Notes under the pieces: generated by a model
The model's input: only the letters and a program-made list of their open reading frames with translations
Told to the model about the DNA's origin: nothing
The model's database searches: none
Assembly: GCF_016859285.1 (NCBI RefSeq)
Contig: NC_053400.1
Coordinates: 23,588,501-23,652,500 of the forward strand
Source of the DNA: Xiphias gladius
Lineage: Eukaryota; Chordata; Actinopteri; Istiophoriformes; Xiphiidae
Length of the DNA stretch: 64,000 bases
Direction of reading: 5' to 3'
Translations under genes and position numbers: made by a program
Shown: positions 1 through 12,800 of the stretch, one piece after another
How positions within the stretch are numbered: position 1 is the first letter of the stretch
Layout of the letters: every line of letters starts with the position of its first letter

Positions 1-231
1 ATCCCTGTCCAGTTCAGTGATGCTCGTTTCTCAGAGACAGGTTTACATGGGATGAAAGATATATAAAGCCAATCTTAACATAATATTACCCCATTTATGC
101 TGTAACGGGTGTACTTAAGCAGGAGTTATCCCCAAATTCGTGTTCATGGTGGTGCTATCAGTTTCAGAAAAAGAAGCGTAGCTGCAGATGGCTGCAGGGA
201 TTAAGTTTTGCATGTCCTCTATTCCCCGTAG
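1..231 (+). other. 3' end of an intron of the adprhl1-like gene
   Basis: The reading frame of the downstream exon has a stop at 179-181. A good pyrimidine-rich acceptor (cctctattccccgtag) ends at 231. I therefore read 1-231 as intron whose upstream exon lies outside the window. The first in-frame ATG (188) would then be intronic and not the true start. Confidence 0.5.
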
Positions 232-2344
232 ACCAGATTCTTGGAACACCAGTATCAGCCCTGATGCCAGTATGTTGAGGAAGTTGATTAGAGATCGCAA
301 CTGCCGTCCAGTGCTCCGAGGGATTCTTGAGAGCCTCCTGCATTACCTTACACAGGATCTGCCCAAGTGGTCCACCGGACACAGAAACCTGGAGAAGCCA
401 GGGTCGGCTATTGTAGCAGAAAGAGACATAAGAAATAAAGATTTTCCTGAGAGAACTGAGACTTCAATGAAACAGACTCAACTTCAGACAAGTTGCACTA
501 TGGTTCAGCTCCCTGAGGAGCATCAAATGACACAGGGAAAAACTGCAGAGACCAGTTCCAATATCCTCACAAAGTGCTTGTTGGATCCACGAAAAGAAAT
601 ATTGCAAAGCAGATGTGGAGGAAATCAAAGAACAGGAGACTTAATCGCCCGGCGCCTTACCACATTCCAGCTCCTCCAATCCAAATTTATTAGGTCCACA
701 CCCAAACCTCCTATCACCCACCAAAGGGAGGTAGGAACTCTGTCCTCCAGCAGAGGAGTGGCAGGTAAGATGAACCACAGCCAAGACAGTGAGCATGACA
801 TGCACAAGAAAGACCGAGCTAAAAAAGAACAAGGAGTGAAGAGAGGAGGCAGTGTGAAGGATATGGTGGCCAAGTTTGCCATGGCTGAGCAGAAAGAAAG
901 GGGACTGAATATGCTGAAGAAACAGCCAATCAAACCAAAACTCACTGGAGGAGGGACTCTCTTATCTTCCCTGATGGAGAAGTTTGAGACCATGGCCAAT
1001 GTATGCAAGGGAAGTGACTTGAAATGTTCACATAAAAGGTCTTCTGGAGGAGTCAAGGTGACAAGTAGTGTAAAAGAGAAGGTAGCTTGTCATGAAAGAG
1101 GGCAACAACAGTTGGTAGAACTAACTGACCGAAAACAAAACCAACACAAGCTAATGAAAAGTAAATCTGTTGGACAGCAGCTGAGAAGAAATCCAATTAC
1201 AAATGGGCAAGAACAAATACCAGAGCAGGCAGTAAACGTTTTAACAAACATAAACTCAAACCTGGAAGAAAAAAATTATTTGAAAGCAGAGCAAATGGGG
1301 CAAATGGGGGACAAGACTTCAGATCAAAAGGGTGACAGTCAGTATTCATTAAAACACGCAGTTGATGAAATTCAGTGTATCACCACAAGGTTAAAATATG
1401 GCTGTCTAGAGCTGCTCTGTTTCACTTCACTCACAGAGTGGTCACTACCAGAACCTTGCAGGCTTTTTCCACAGGTAGAGGCCTCATTGAACTGCAGTGT
1501 GGCAACCATTATGACCTGCTCTACTGTGTGGTCAACATGTGTAGATTCCTCTCCTAAACAATATCTGCATGAAACCAAACCTGAGAATTCAGAACAGATA
1601 CCTAATGTGAAGACAGACAGTCCTCATGGAGCCTTACAAAACTCTCACAGCGAGTCAACCGCAGGTGACCCCGGCGCCATAGTAACTGAAGGCACTGTAA
1701 AAACCAAAATGGAGGGACTTTCTACAGAGACAGGCCATGACCCCATGGAGAACAAAGCAGTGGAAGACCCAAAACCCCCCAGAACCATTCATAGAGGGTT
1801 GCCCAGGTTTGTCATCCCACGTGTTTACAGACTCGATTGTCAGCAAGGTCCTGATGAGACTAATTCCTCCTCTCAATCAGCACCAGACCAAGAAACTATA
1901 GCTCCTTTGGTTGCAATTCCACCATCACAATCTGATACCTCTATGACTGCTCTGAACACTGCGTCAATGACAAGGGAAGCTTTTCAAGACATTGATGCAT
2001 GCCCTTCTAATGACATCAACCTTCATGCAATAACAAAACAGAAACCAGCAGAGGCTAAACTACAAGAAAAAGACAAGGAGGCTGGGGAGGAAAAGGAAGA
2101 AATAACACTGCTGGACATAAAAGATACTAATATGCAACACAGTTTTAGAGTTTCTGAAGACACGGCAAATAAGGCTGCGTTTGATGACAGCAAGACTTTT
2201 GCTGTAACATTACCTGAGATTAAACCTGAGAGAGACAAGCCAAAACAAAGGCCAAAGTACACAACAATCAACTATGGGGATCCTTCAGTCAAACAAAAAT
2301 ATAAACCCAAAATCATACGTTTTACTGACACCTTCACTTTTTAG
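232..2344 (+). CDS. adprhl1: Long terminal coding exon, probably the adprhl1 C-terminal extension (partial gene)
   Basis: An uninterrupted frame of about 703 codons ends at TAG 2342-2344. The chosen exon start follows the acceptor at 230-231; the first base completes a codon. The protein is hydrophilic, rich in K, E, S, T and Q, with no signal peptide, membrane segment or recognisable fold, and looks mostly disordered. Three related short motifs (GGSVKDMVAKF, LLSSLMEKFETM and VTSSVKEKV) fall in the stretch encoded by about 845-1085. The C-terminus is basic and aromatic (KPKIIRFTDTFTF). Identity is inferred from position: in human 13q34 the gene next to GRTP1, in the same orientation, is ADPRHL1, a heart-expressed ADP-ribosylhydrolase-like pseudoenzyme with a reported long isoform. 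I could not recall the homologous tail well enough to align it. The hydrolase domain would lie upstream of the window. An unrelated muscle or cytoskeletal protein is the alternative. Confidence 0.6.
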
Positions 2345-2650
2345 ACTGGTACTGATGGACGGACGGCAATGCACAATCTCAGAACTAGAATCTGTGTTTG
2401 CTGGTCAAGCACTGTTTCCTCTCACAGATACTATGCAAGGAATTTAAATCAAGATTTCAGTTACTCTCAGTGTACCTTTATACATCAGCAACAATCGCAG
2501 TTACAACAACAACAACAGGGTGGAAGTTACAAGTAACACTGGTGTTTTTCCTTAAAAGTTTTACACGTTTATGTATGCAGCAAATGAGTACATGTGATCA
2601 TCCACAAGCTAGTACATATGTAAAAAATAAAGGAAAAAGTTCATGCTAAC
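2345..2650 (+). other. 3' UTR of the adprhl1-like gene with poly(A) signal
   Basis: A canonical AATAAA at 2626-2631 lies about 280 bases after the stop codon, followed by a T/GT-rich stretch (ttgtgtatatctgtc) fitting a downstream element. The transcript probably ends near 2650. Confidence 0.6.
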
Positions 2651-3034
2651 CCTTATCTTGTGTATATCTGTCATAACATTGTTGATTCAAACGTTATTTT
2701 TCATTTGAATAGGCTTATGTTAAATGCCATTCAGTGTATTTGCTTAAAAGGGCTTTACAGTATAAGAAAAAAGATCATTAATAGATAACCTCCAAATGAC
2801 CTACAACAATTAGACTGGTTCGAGCTTGTCAAGGTTGAATTGTTACAAACAGTACTGCCAGCATGATTACCTTTTTTATTCAGGTCAAAAACCAGTATGC
2901 ACCAATGTATCATGATCTTTTCTACTCTCAAGACTAGAAAGGGTTCAACATTGTAATCAGTGTAATTTAGTAGGCTGCCAAAAGTCGAGGAGAAACAAGT
3001 AGTGCACAAATATTCACACTGAATAATATGAAAT

Positions 3035-3072
3035 GCAGTCTTCTGTTGACGAGTGGGTCAACAGAAGACTGC
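3035..3072. repeat. Perfect 16-bp inverted repeat with 6-base loop
   Basis: Left arm 3035-3050 (GCAGTCTTCTGTTGAC) is exactly complementary to right arm 3057-3072, separated by GAGTGG. Pairing stops at the next base on both sides, so the stem is short for a microRNA precursor. It lies outside the predicted 3' UTR unless a longer transcript form exists. Function unknown. Confidence 0.9.
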
Positions 3073-5539
3073 TTTGGCTTTAAACAGTATTTTGGTCTGA
3101 AGCTGTATTATAATTGAATTCAGTATAAATCTGTGTTAACTTATTTGTTATTTGTCTGGTGCACACTGCACAAGTTTAAAAGTAGGCTGTGTATCTAGAA
3201 ATATTGTACATACAAAACTCCTTTAATGCATGATTTTCTTTTCTTTCCCTGTGGCTATTAAGATGCAATACAGTATTTTGTTTTAATGAATGTAGCTTGT
3301 TCTTTTAAAAAAAACAAACAAACAAAAAAAAAACTTAATAGTGCTCTCTTAATGATGCCTGATCGATGATGCTGATTACTGGCACAGTGGAATTTGGTAA
3401 TTTTAGTAGATTTGCTAGCCATGTATTGAGCTCAAATTGTCCAAATGCATGTTCATAATGGTTACAAGGTTGTTTACCAGGAAGCAAAAGGGTTTTGTTC
3501 ATGATTTTCAATCCACAACATGGATGAAGACATTCTTCTACACTTGATGGACTGATTGGAATTAGACTTTAAGACGGCCTTGTCTTCCTGAGGAACAGGG
3601 CCTAGCACACACTTACATGGAATTATAGTGTTTCTAAAAAGCACGTAACAGAACAGATGAATGGTCACACAGCAGTGCCAAACATGTCAGTGGTTTGAAG
3701 TTCATCCAATTCACAGTTGCAACCCCGCCCGCCTGCCCGCCCGCCAGCAGGATTACACTACTGCAAAAATACAGTATGAGTCTGCATTTGGACTTACTCT
3801 GGTATTTTAACAAGCGGATAAGAGATCGAGGCCTACATGATCCATCATCTGTCTATCCTGAGGCTTATCCTGATGAGGAGTATGGTGTTGTTATTGAATG
3901 TCTATGTGTGTGCGTAGGACAGACATGCTTAAATCAAATTTTAAGTAATTTTATTTAGGTTGGGTTAAGCATGACTCTGCACATGTGATTAATTTCTGGA
4001 TTGTCACATTCCCTTATACATAAACCCACACACTGAATCATATGGGATATTTGTGGTGTTTATGGTTGGCTCTTTATGTCACTGTTAAAAATTTGGTTTA
4101 TTGTGATCTAACTTTATATCATTGTATTATTTTTTTTTTTTTTACATCTAAAAGATGTAGATATTACTGGCAGCTTGCTTCAGTGTAAAATAAAAAATAA
4201 AATCCAGCAACTCCAAAATGGGCCACATCAAACAATATACAGTATGTGACAGTTTTTCAACTTGAGTAATTCTATAAGTGTCTTTTACTAGGCCTCTTTT
4301 GAGTACAACTTACACTAAGCACATTTCTATCCCCACATGATTTTCCCTTTTCCATCTTTTTAAAAATAAGAAACTACTACAAGATGAAGGCACAAGGAGC
4401 AGTCTTAGCGTTATTATGTGACAGTCCTGCCTGGAGCTGGATCACAGCGTTGGGACATAGTGTCTGCCGCTCTGCTCTAGATTCTCTCATTACTTCATAA
4501 TCAAATTTAAATCTGGTGAGTTGACGTAAGGTTTGCTTCATCTCATACTCACCACCTTTTCCAGCAATAGCAAGGTTTTCCACTCTGACTTGTTGCAAGT
4601 CTTTTAAGTAATTTCAAGACACTGTATACTGTAGATTGATAATATTAGGTCAGTAAAAAAAAAATCATTCATTCATCATATGCTTATCATGTGTTTACAA
4701 TGTGGAACTATGCAGGTGCTGGGGCAGAAAGAGCTAAGGTAAACTGACCAATTTGAGTGCCATATTACAAACCCTAGACCTTATGCGTTATTATTGATTC
4801 TCCGCCATGTGTGCAAACTTCCAATGATTTTCAAGGAATGTTGGAGCCTTAAATTACCCATGCGTCGGATATATTTGAATCCAGGTATATTTCATCAATA
4901 TATGTGAACTGCCCAGCAGCGGCTCGGGTTAACAGGAGGCTGGCTTTACCTGTGTTACGTGGCTTGGCTGAAAAGGGCGCGGCAAATTTACCATTTTTGC
5001 TGCCTTCACGTGTTATCGGACGTACTAGCACCGTAAAGTGCAAATGGGGGGACCTTTGAATTTTATGATCAGGGAGTGGCCAGTAACAGTTACGTTGCAG
5101 GCTTTATCTGTGTAAACATTTGATATTAATGTAATATGTTATATTCCGAATAAATATTGGATCCTTTTTATTTTTCAGTTGCTTAGTGCAAAACCAGGGT
5201 TGCTATGTGTTCTCATATATAGTCAATGTACGAATAAGTGATAAATATGTGTGTTACTAAGCATTAAAACTAGATGCTGAAAAACTAATCATTACTCAAA
5301 GTCCTTTATCCCCTCTGCCGTTAACCTTCTCAATTTATTTTTTTAATGCATTTTTGCACAACCTCATTACTTGTGTATATTTTAGATTGTGTATCCCTCT
5401 AGATTGTTGTTAGTGATATGTACGTTACAGTTATATATATTATAGTTATTTATTAAAGTATTTCGTATCACTTTCATGTATAGTTTTTTAAGCTCATAGT
5501 ATTAGAAGGTTTCTAGCTTTGTCATCAACAGGATCTTTC

Positions 5540-5660
5540 TTTCCTCTTCACTCTAAGTGTACATCTGTTGATCTGTTTGGCAAGCTGCATACAATTGCCT
5601 TGCAGGGATAAATAAAGTAACATTGAATTGAACTGAATCAAATTTAATAGAATTGTAAAC
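5540..5660 (+). repeat. Probable 3' tail of a non-LTR retroposon
   Basis: The stretch has 'ttgcagggataaataaagt' followed by degenerate (ATTGA)n-type repeats. This is the usual look of a LINE or SINE 3' end in fish genomes. No coding remnant is visible upstream, so the family cannot be named. Confidence 0.4.
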
Positions 5661-6399
5661 AGGTCATAGTGGTATGGTAGATATTTCAAGGCAAAGATAA
5701 CTAGTTAGGCTTAGGGTAAGTTAGGTTCAAGTAAATGCAACAGGAGAAGTTTTACCGGCTTTAACACTTCATAAAAACATGATGAGCAAAACCAAAACTG
5801 AAGTTAAAGTTCAGCTTTACTGTCTTTTCCACACATATGCTTGTCAGCGTACAGGGAAACGACATATCGTTCCTCATGGACGACAGTGCAACGCAGGACA
5901 GACATTTAGCACGTGTGCAAAACGATAAATAAGTGCAAAAACCGAAATAATTGTAAGCTATTTACTGTTACAAAACACCACATACTCTTCAGGATAAGAG
6001 GGAGAACTCGAACATCAAGCAACAACAATGACTGGTAGCTTACTCAACACAGAGGGTTAAAGTGACATCTAAAGTCATTACTCTCCATGAAGTGGATGTA
6101 GGCCTGTGGTGTTGTCTGTGGAGAGGATTTGAGTTGACCTGTGTGTCATAGTTCTTGGGAAGGGATTTTGGGCGTTATTCTGAATTAAGTAAAACCCCAG
6201 CAGTTCCACTCCCCCCCCCCCGCCGAAGTAGGAGTTTACGGGAGTCATTTGAATGCACCATTAGGTCTGATTGACGTGTGTGTCCCGGGGCAAACGTCAC
6301 GAGTCCGAAATCCTCCATAGAAGTAGCCCGGGCAAGAGGACTGGAAGTGACTTGAACTATTTGGATTACACTGAGTAGCATTCATCTAGTTTTATTATT

Positions 6400-6858
6400 A
6401 TGCTTGTACGTTGTTATTGGAGCTACGGGCCAGTTAGTTGTACTCCGAGGAGAGGGGGTGGGGGGGGGCCAGCAGCAGCAGCAGGTGCATATGGATGGCG
6501 ATAAAACTCAAGGCAAACTCCGCTCTCTCCGCACGGCTTGAACATCCGCGGGTCGATAACAGATTTCAGGAATCGAGCTCAAACGACCTCTTGGATTGGG
6601 GAAAAGGCTTAAGCATGCTTTTCGCGGCTTTCCCGCTTCGAATATAGCATGTTAATCTCAGAGGGGGACGAAGAGCAGCAGCGTCTCGACACGTTTCTCC
6701 GCACGCAAACATGGAGAAAGTGAACGCCAACTTGCCTCAACTAAAACTTTGACCGTGTTGTAAACTTTTGAGTTGTTCCGGGAGTAAAACACAACACGGC
6801 GGATACATGGTGAGACTATAGCACGGATTTTCAGGATATCACTGGAGCAGAAGAGGCG
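6400..6858 (+). promoter_or_regulatory. grtp1: CpG-rich promoter and 5' UTR of grtp1
   Basis: GC- and CpG-enriched sequence directly upstream of the grtp1 start codon, in contrast with AT-rich flanks. No TATA box is obvious, as usual for a housekeeping-type gene. The exact transcription start cannot be read from sequence. Confidence 0.55.
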
Positions 6859-9800
6859 ATGGAGAAGAAGAACAAGGCGACTAACCGGACCCGCTCCGCC
6901 GACGGTAGAGCTAAAGACAGAGTGGACAGGTAACGTTAGCTAGCGTATCGTTGGACTTTAACGGTTAACTCAGCCTGCTAAAACGTTTATAGCCATTTTC
7001 CCCCCGTTTTTTTTGGAAGGTCAACTTTATTTGAATAAGTTACCCGATAAGTAAACCCCGAGGCAGGTAATTACTTTATTCCTCATTTCGTGGAAATTGT
7101 AAGCTGTAACGTTAGCTAACTTACTACTTTAGACCATTACTCGAACCACTCGAAGTAACTAACTGCTACTTGTACAAACTCAGGTTACGCCTTGTCGCAT
7201 TTCAGTAAATCGCTATAACTGCTGGCGGTTATTTGTTGTTGTTGTTTTTTTTTTTTTTAGCCCTTAAAATGTTATTTGCAATGCAATGGAAAATTTGTAG
7301 GGATCATGGCTGGATTCACCTCTTAGGGGGGGCCCTGGGACAAAGATTTGTTGTTGGGCCCCTAATGAGTGTACATGGCAGTTATATTATTTCCCCAGGC
7401 ACCTAAACCAACCGGTGCTCTAGAGCAGAGGTGATTAGTTCATCAGTCACTTAGTTGACTGACAGAAAATTAATGATAACTATTTTTATATTTAATCACT
7501 GTTTTTTTTTTTTTTTTTTTAAGTAAAAAGGCTAAAAATTAACCCGCCCCAGCTTGTCAATTGTGGATATATATAGTAAACTCAACATCTTTGGGTTTTT
7601 GACTGATAGTCAAACAAAACAAAACAATTAAAATATGTTAACGTACGCTTTGGGGAATAATGATGGGCATTTTATTCACTAAACAGTCAGTTGATTATTA
7701 AAGAAAATAACTGTTGGAAGTATTGATAATGAAAATAATTGTTGGCTGCAGCCTTACAGTTCTCCTATGATGGAATGATACTACCTTGCCCTAGGTTTTA
7801 TGTATGTCAACTGCTTGATACAGAAAATACTAAGGCAATTTGATGACACACTTTGCAGCAAATTACCACAACATAGACTAAAACAGTTAAGATCTTAAAA
7901 CCAGATTTTGACAGTTCCTCTTCAAGACCAGGGCCACAAGATGGAGGATGGAGGACCACTCATAGTTGATATTGTTCTTCAAGTGGTAAAAATTTCTAAC
8001 AAATTTGTAGAGTAAAAAGTGGAGCTTTTGCGGCCCCCAAGGGTCTGGGTTCCCTGGGCAGGTGACCACTTTGCCTGTTTGGCAATCCAGCCTCGGTAGG
8101 GATAATGCCAAATTCTCGAAGTCTGTATGTACTCTGGAAAGGCTGCATTTCATACTGTAGGTCTCTTGAATAAATGGACTCATGCGATTAACATCTGATT
8201 CACAGAGCTGTTTTGCACTTGCCTGCTGATGTTTGCTCATTAGAAACTGGACAAATTACATTTCTTTTTTTTTAAATTTATTTATTATTTATTTATTTTT
8301 TAGTTTTTAAAAAAAAGTACAAATATAACTAATGTTTTTACATATAAAAGACAATCTGTTGATCTCAGATTGCCAATTTATTTGATACAACTAATGCAGT
8401 CTGATGCAACAGCCTTATAATAAATCCTACCGTAAAATGTTCACTTTTTGTTAAAACTGTTTTAGCGAGGTGTTGATTTAACTTAATGGAAAATTTGGAG
8501 GCTGTGGTTTGTGGTTCTGTTGAATTTTAAAGGTGTTTTCTATTATTTTGTTCAACCCATTAATATCAAGTAGGAGGGGCTAGATAATAAAAACACCTCC
8601 AAGCATTACATTGTTTCCACCCCTTTTATATTAATGACAGTACACTAAATTTTAGAAAAACCCTTCAGTATAAGTTAATAAAATTCAACACACCACAGAC
8701 AACAGTCTTCAAAATCATCATTAAGGTTGATCAACACCTCTCTAAAACAGTTTCAATGAAAACAGAACACTTTTAACCTTCATGAAGGTTGGATTTATTG
8801 CGGGGCAGTTGTATTAGACTGTATTAGTTTTCTCTAGGTGTAATTCATAAACTGGCAACTGAGTGTATATTGGATTTCAGTGGGGTTTATCTACTCTGTC
8901 TACATGTAGACATAGGCTAAAGCATGTTGACTTTTTTGTAGATGTGTGAAATCGTTACTTAACTCTTCAGTATATGTCAGTTTATTTGCAATGAGAAGGA
9001 GGGCTGTTGCACTGTTCAAACAAAAAGTGATAACCCGAACTAACAGCTAACATCAGGTGCCACATTCACAAACTCCACACTGGAACAGCCAATGTGTACC
9101 CTTACTTATGTTTTGCCAACAAGGACATTCCCCGATGAGGAACATAATCTCTGCATAACGATACCTTTATTTACAACCAGTATTTGCACAACCACACCAG
9201 TTAAAGCCTGGACTGTTTTTTGTACATTGTACGGGGGGTTACATGCTGTAAGGTCTGTCTTGCTTCAACATGTTCAAAACAGATCTAGTATCCCACCACA
9301 GTGCTGGTCTTTAGGTGCATTTCTTCTTCAGGGATGACTTTGCTCTCATGAAAGAGTTAAGCTGCAGGAAGATAATCGTGTTACCCAAGGTATTAGGTTG
9401 AGCCACCTACACCCACCACTAGAACCTGATTGTAGATGTAGGTAATGTAGATACAGCTGCTACAAAAGCTTGTTTAAGGCTTAGCGTACTATGATGTGAA
9501 TTCCTGGCAATTCTGATGATGCACTGACGATCCTTTGATGCGGTTCATTAGTTGTTAACAGTTTCTAAGCTTGTGCTTTTTGGCCCAGGGTGGATCCGTA
9601 CGGCTTTGAGCGTTCAGAGGACTTTGATTATGAGTCATATGAGGAGTTCATGTCTGAGTATCTAGTTGTGCTCACCCGGCGGTCCATCAAGTGGTCCAGA
9701 CTACTGAAGGGTAAAAGCAAGGTGCAGAAGAATGTAAAATGTAAGTGTTAAAGCTGAACACACATATATCCTCAAAGAGTTAGTCTTGGGTGAAATAAAA

Positions 9801-12800
9801 GGTGGGATTAAATTTAAATGTTTCCCCTCTCCTCCAGTAAAGCGCTACGTGCGTAAGGGGATTCCTAATGAGCACCGGCCTCTGATCTGGATGGCAGCCA
9901 GTGGGGCTCAAGACCAGTTAGAGAAGAACCCAGGATACTACCAGTCCCTGCTCAGAGCCCAGCACGACCCCAAACTAGTGGAGACCATCTGCACAGGTCA
10001 GGTTGTGAACAGTTTCAACAGTTGTAAGTCCTGGTACATATCAAGCCAATCGCAAAGAACTAGCACCTGCAAAAGATACATAGATATATCACCTCATGTC
10101 TTCTTCCATAAATTGCACTTGAAACTCTACCTAACCCCTGATCAGGGGAAATAGCTGTTTCTTCTTTCTTCTGTTTCCAAAGATCTTCATGAACATACAA
10201 AACAAATTATCCAATTAATTTCACACCAATGTGAATCTCATTAAAAGTCTCATTGCACTGTATGTTTGGAATACAAAATGTTGCAGTTGGCAATGTAAAG
10301 TTTTGTTTTGCTTGTGAATACTACAAGCGAGAAATGAAAAATAAGGAGAATCTGCACTCAATGAGTAAAATAACAGATTTCGTTTGAACATCCCATCAGG
10401 GAATTCTCTCTCAATGACTCCCTCTGAGGCTCAGCTCAGTATGCTGATTCGGCTCGACGATCGCTGATTAATGCTGACCATAGCCAAACGGTGCAGGACA
10501 TAGTGACAAATCTAGCGGCAACAGTCAGCCACACCGGGCACAATGATGCCCAACAGTTGGCCGTTTCAGGGCGCGTACATTTTACAGAATAGTTTAGTGT
10601 TAAGCACGACATACAGTATGTATGGCTTTGTGAGTAAGTGAGACTGCTCTTCAATCAGACCTGTTAAACTGCTGATGTTTCATGACGAAAATGGCACTAC
10701 ATTTAAAGGACGCAAGGGATGGGGATGCATTCTTTCACTGTTGGTACTGGTGAAACGATAAAATACAGTACAGGAAAACCAATTGGAGTGATAGATACAA
10801 AAAATTTTAAAGGTGCACAGTACTTTTTAATACTATGAGGAAATAGTTTTTATTTTTACAGTTCTGCGAAGTTATCACAACAAACAATTTATCCTTTATG
10901 GAAAAAACATCTGTTCGCCATAAAAATGGGTAAAATGATCCTTCTCCCTGAGCTGAAGGGTGGACAGCACGAAGAATTTCAGTTGCATGCACTGTGGCTT
11001 TTGTAAGTGCTACAGTACTTTCCACTGTTTGCTTTTGCAAGGTGGAGTCCTCGCAGCTTCACCTGCGGCATTACATTTGCTGCCAAAAAAATCTATAAAA
11101 GTTCAGAAATTCAAGTTAGTGTTTCAAAATAATCTTAACATAAGTCTGAAAACTTCCTCTTTCCTGCTGCTTCTCTTTCACTCACTCTCATGTTTGTATA
11201 GACACACAAACACACAGCACAGAGTAATTATGATTGTCCGTGTTGTCTCTTTCTTTCAGACTTGAACAGAACATTTCCAGACAACGTCCAATTCCGCAAG
11301 ACATCAAACCCATGTCTGCAGAAAGCTCTGTACAATGTGCTGCTGGCTTATGGTCACCACAATCAAGCTGTAGGCTACTGCCAGGTAATACTGAACCACT
11401 GAGCATCCAGCCTAAAATGGATATGTGCATAATAACATACCTATAACCATGGTTACTTAAGTTGAAAATTGTCACTGTGACTATATTCGGTATTGTCAAG
11501 GACCTTGGGTTATAATTTTGTGTTGTGAATGTGGGTTAGATTGACACAGTATTTCACATTGTTTCATCATTTTGTATAGTGCTGTATGACTGAAATGCAG
11601 TGAAGGGTTCGGTTAGTCGTTGTAGATTATAGGACAAAAATTAAGTAGACAGTGCAAGCTTTTTTGTGTTTAATGGAGGGGTATACATAAAAAAATCCGG
11701 CTGGGTATACTGAAGTGTTCATATAAGTGAGTGCACAATTGTGTATGGAATAAATGTTTTTTTTACAGCATTATCAACACTTACCAATAACTTTATTTAG
11801 TATGGCTTATGATTATGTATGCAGAGAAAGTATTTTTGTGTTAGTGTCAACTCAGTATAGCCCCATGTTAATTACTAGCATTTGAAAGGCAAATTTCATT
11901 CACCAGAGCCTATGCAGCTTGTTTTGCAATTCAAACAGGCAGCAGGGCTGTGTTGATGGTTACATCTTTTATGTTGTATAACTAGAACCCATTCATCTGT
12001 AATCATACTCAGGTAGCCTGTTTTAGTTTGAATGGTTATTTATCTACTTATTCATGTCCAGTGTACACCTACTGGTCTTTTCCCCTGGATGCTTTATTAT
12101 AGAGCTCTACGGTCCTGTTTGAAATTATAGGCAACCCTGAATTTTAATTACAGAATTTAAAATATCTTCAGAAATAAATGCAAATTAACCCATTTTGTGT
12201 AATCACAAAATTTAATAAAATGTCCAAAGTTACTGAAAAACAACAAGAAAAAAAATGCATTCATATAGTGAAATAATATAAATAATAATATATATAATAA
12301 CATGTACACTTGATACAATTATTGACAGCGTTTTGATGAATTTAACTTAGTTCCTCAAACAAAATAAAAACGAATAATAATTTCTAAGACAAGAGAGCAT
12401 CAGAAATACTATTATCAAAAAACATAACAATTCGAAAGGCTACCAGGCAATTGCCGAAGATCTTGAAATCTCTGTTTCAGCAGTTCGTAATGTTATCAAT
12501 TTAGTTTCACAAATACAAAAACTCAGTTTGAGAAGTTTATGAAGGTTGGCAAGACATCTAAAGAGCTTCAGGCTGACCTGGAGCAATCTTGACTGGTGGT
12601 TTCAGCCCGTACCGTACACCGCACACTAATCCAAGTAGGGGCTCCATGGGGAAGTCAAAAGGAGGACACCACGTTTGTAAGAGAGGCAGAAAAAGGCAAG
12701 GCTAATGTTTGCAAAAACTTTGATAGATAAGCCACAATCTTTCTGGGATAATGTTCAATGGAAAGATGAAGCCAAAGTAGGGCTCTTTGTGAAGGCAGTG

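Larger units (their letters stand above)
2651..6400. other. Intergenic, adprhl1-like to grtp1
   Basis: AT-rich sequence with stops in all frames and no exon I can support. It contains a perfect 16-bp inverted repeat (3035-3072), a C-rich pocket (about 3723-3746), several poly(A)/poly(T) runs and a probable retroposon tail (about 5540-5660). The last few hundred bases become GC-richer towards the grtp1 promoter. Confidence 0.6.

Noticed and set aside
188-231. ATG at 188 as start of the long first protein
   Set aside because: A strong acceptor at 230-231 follows, the codons before it look intronic, and gene order predicts a terminal exon of a larger gene.
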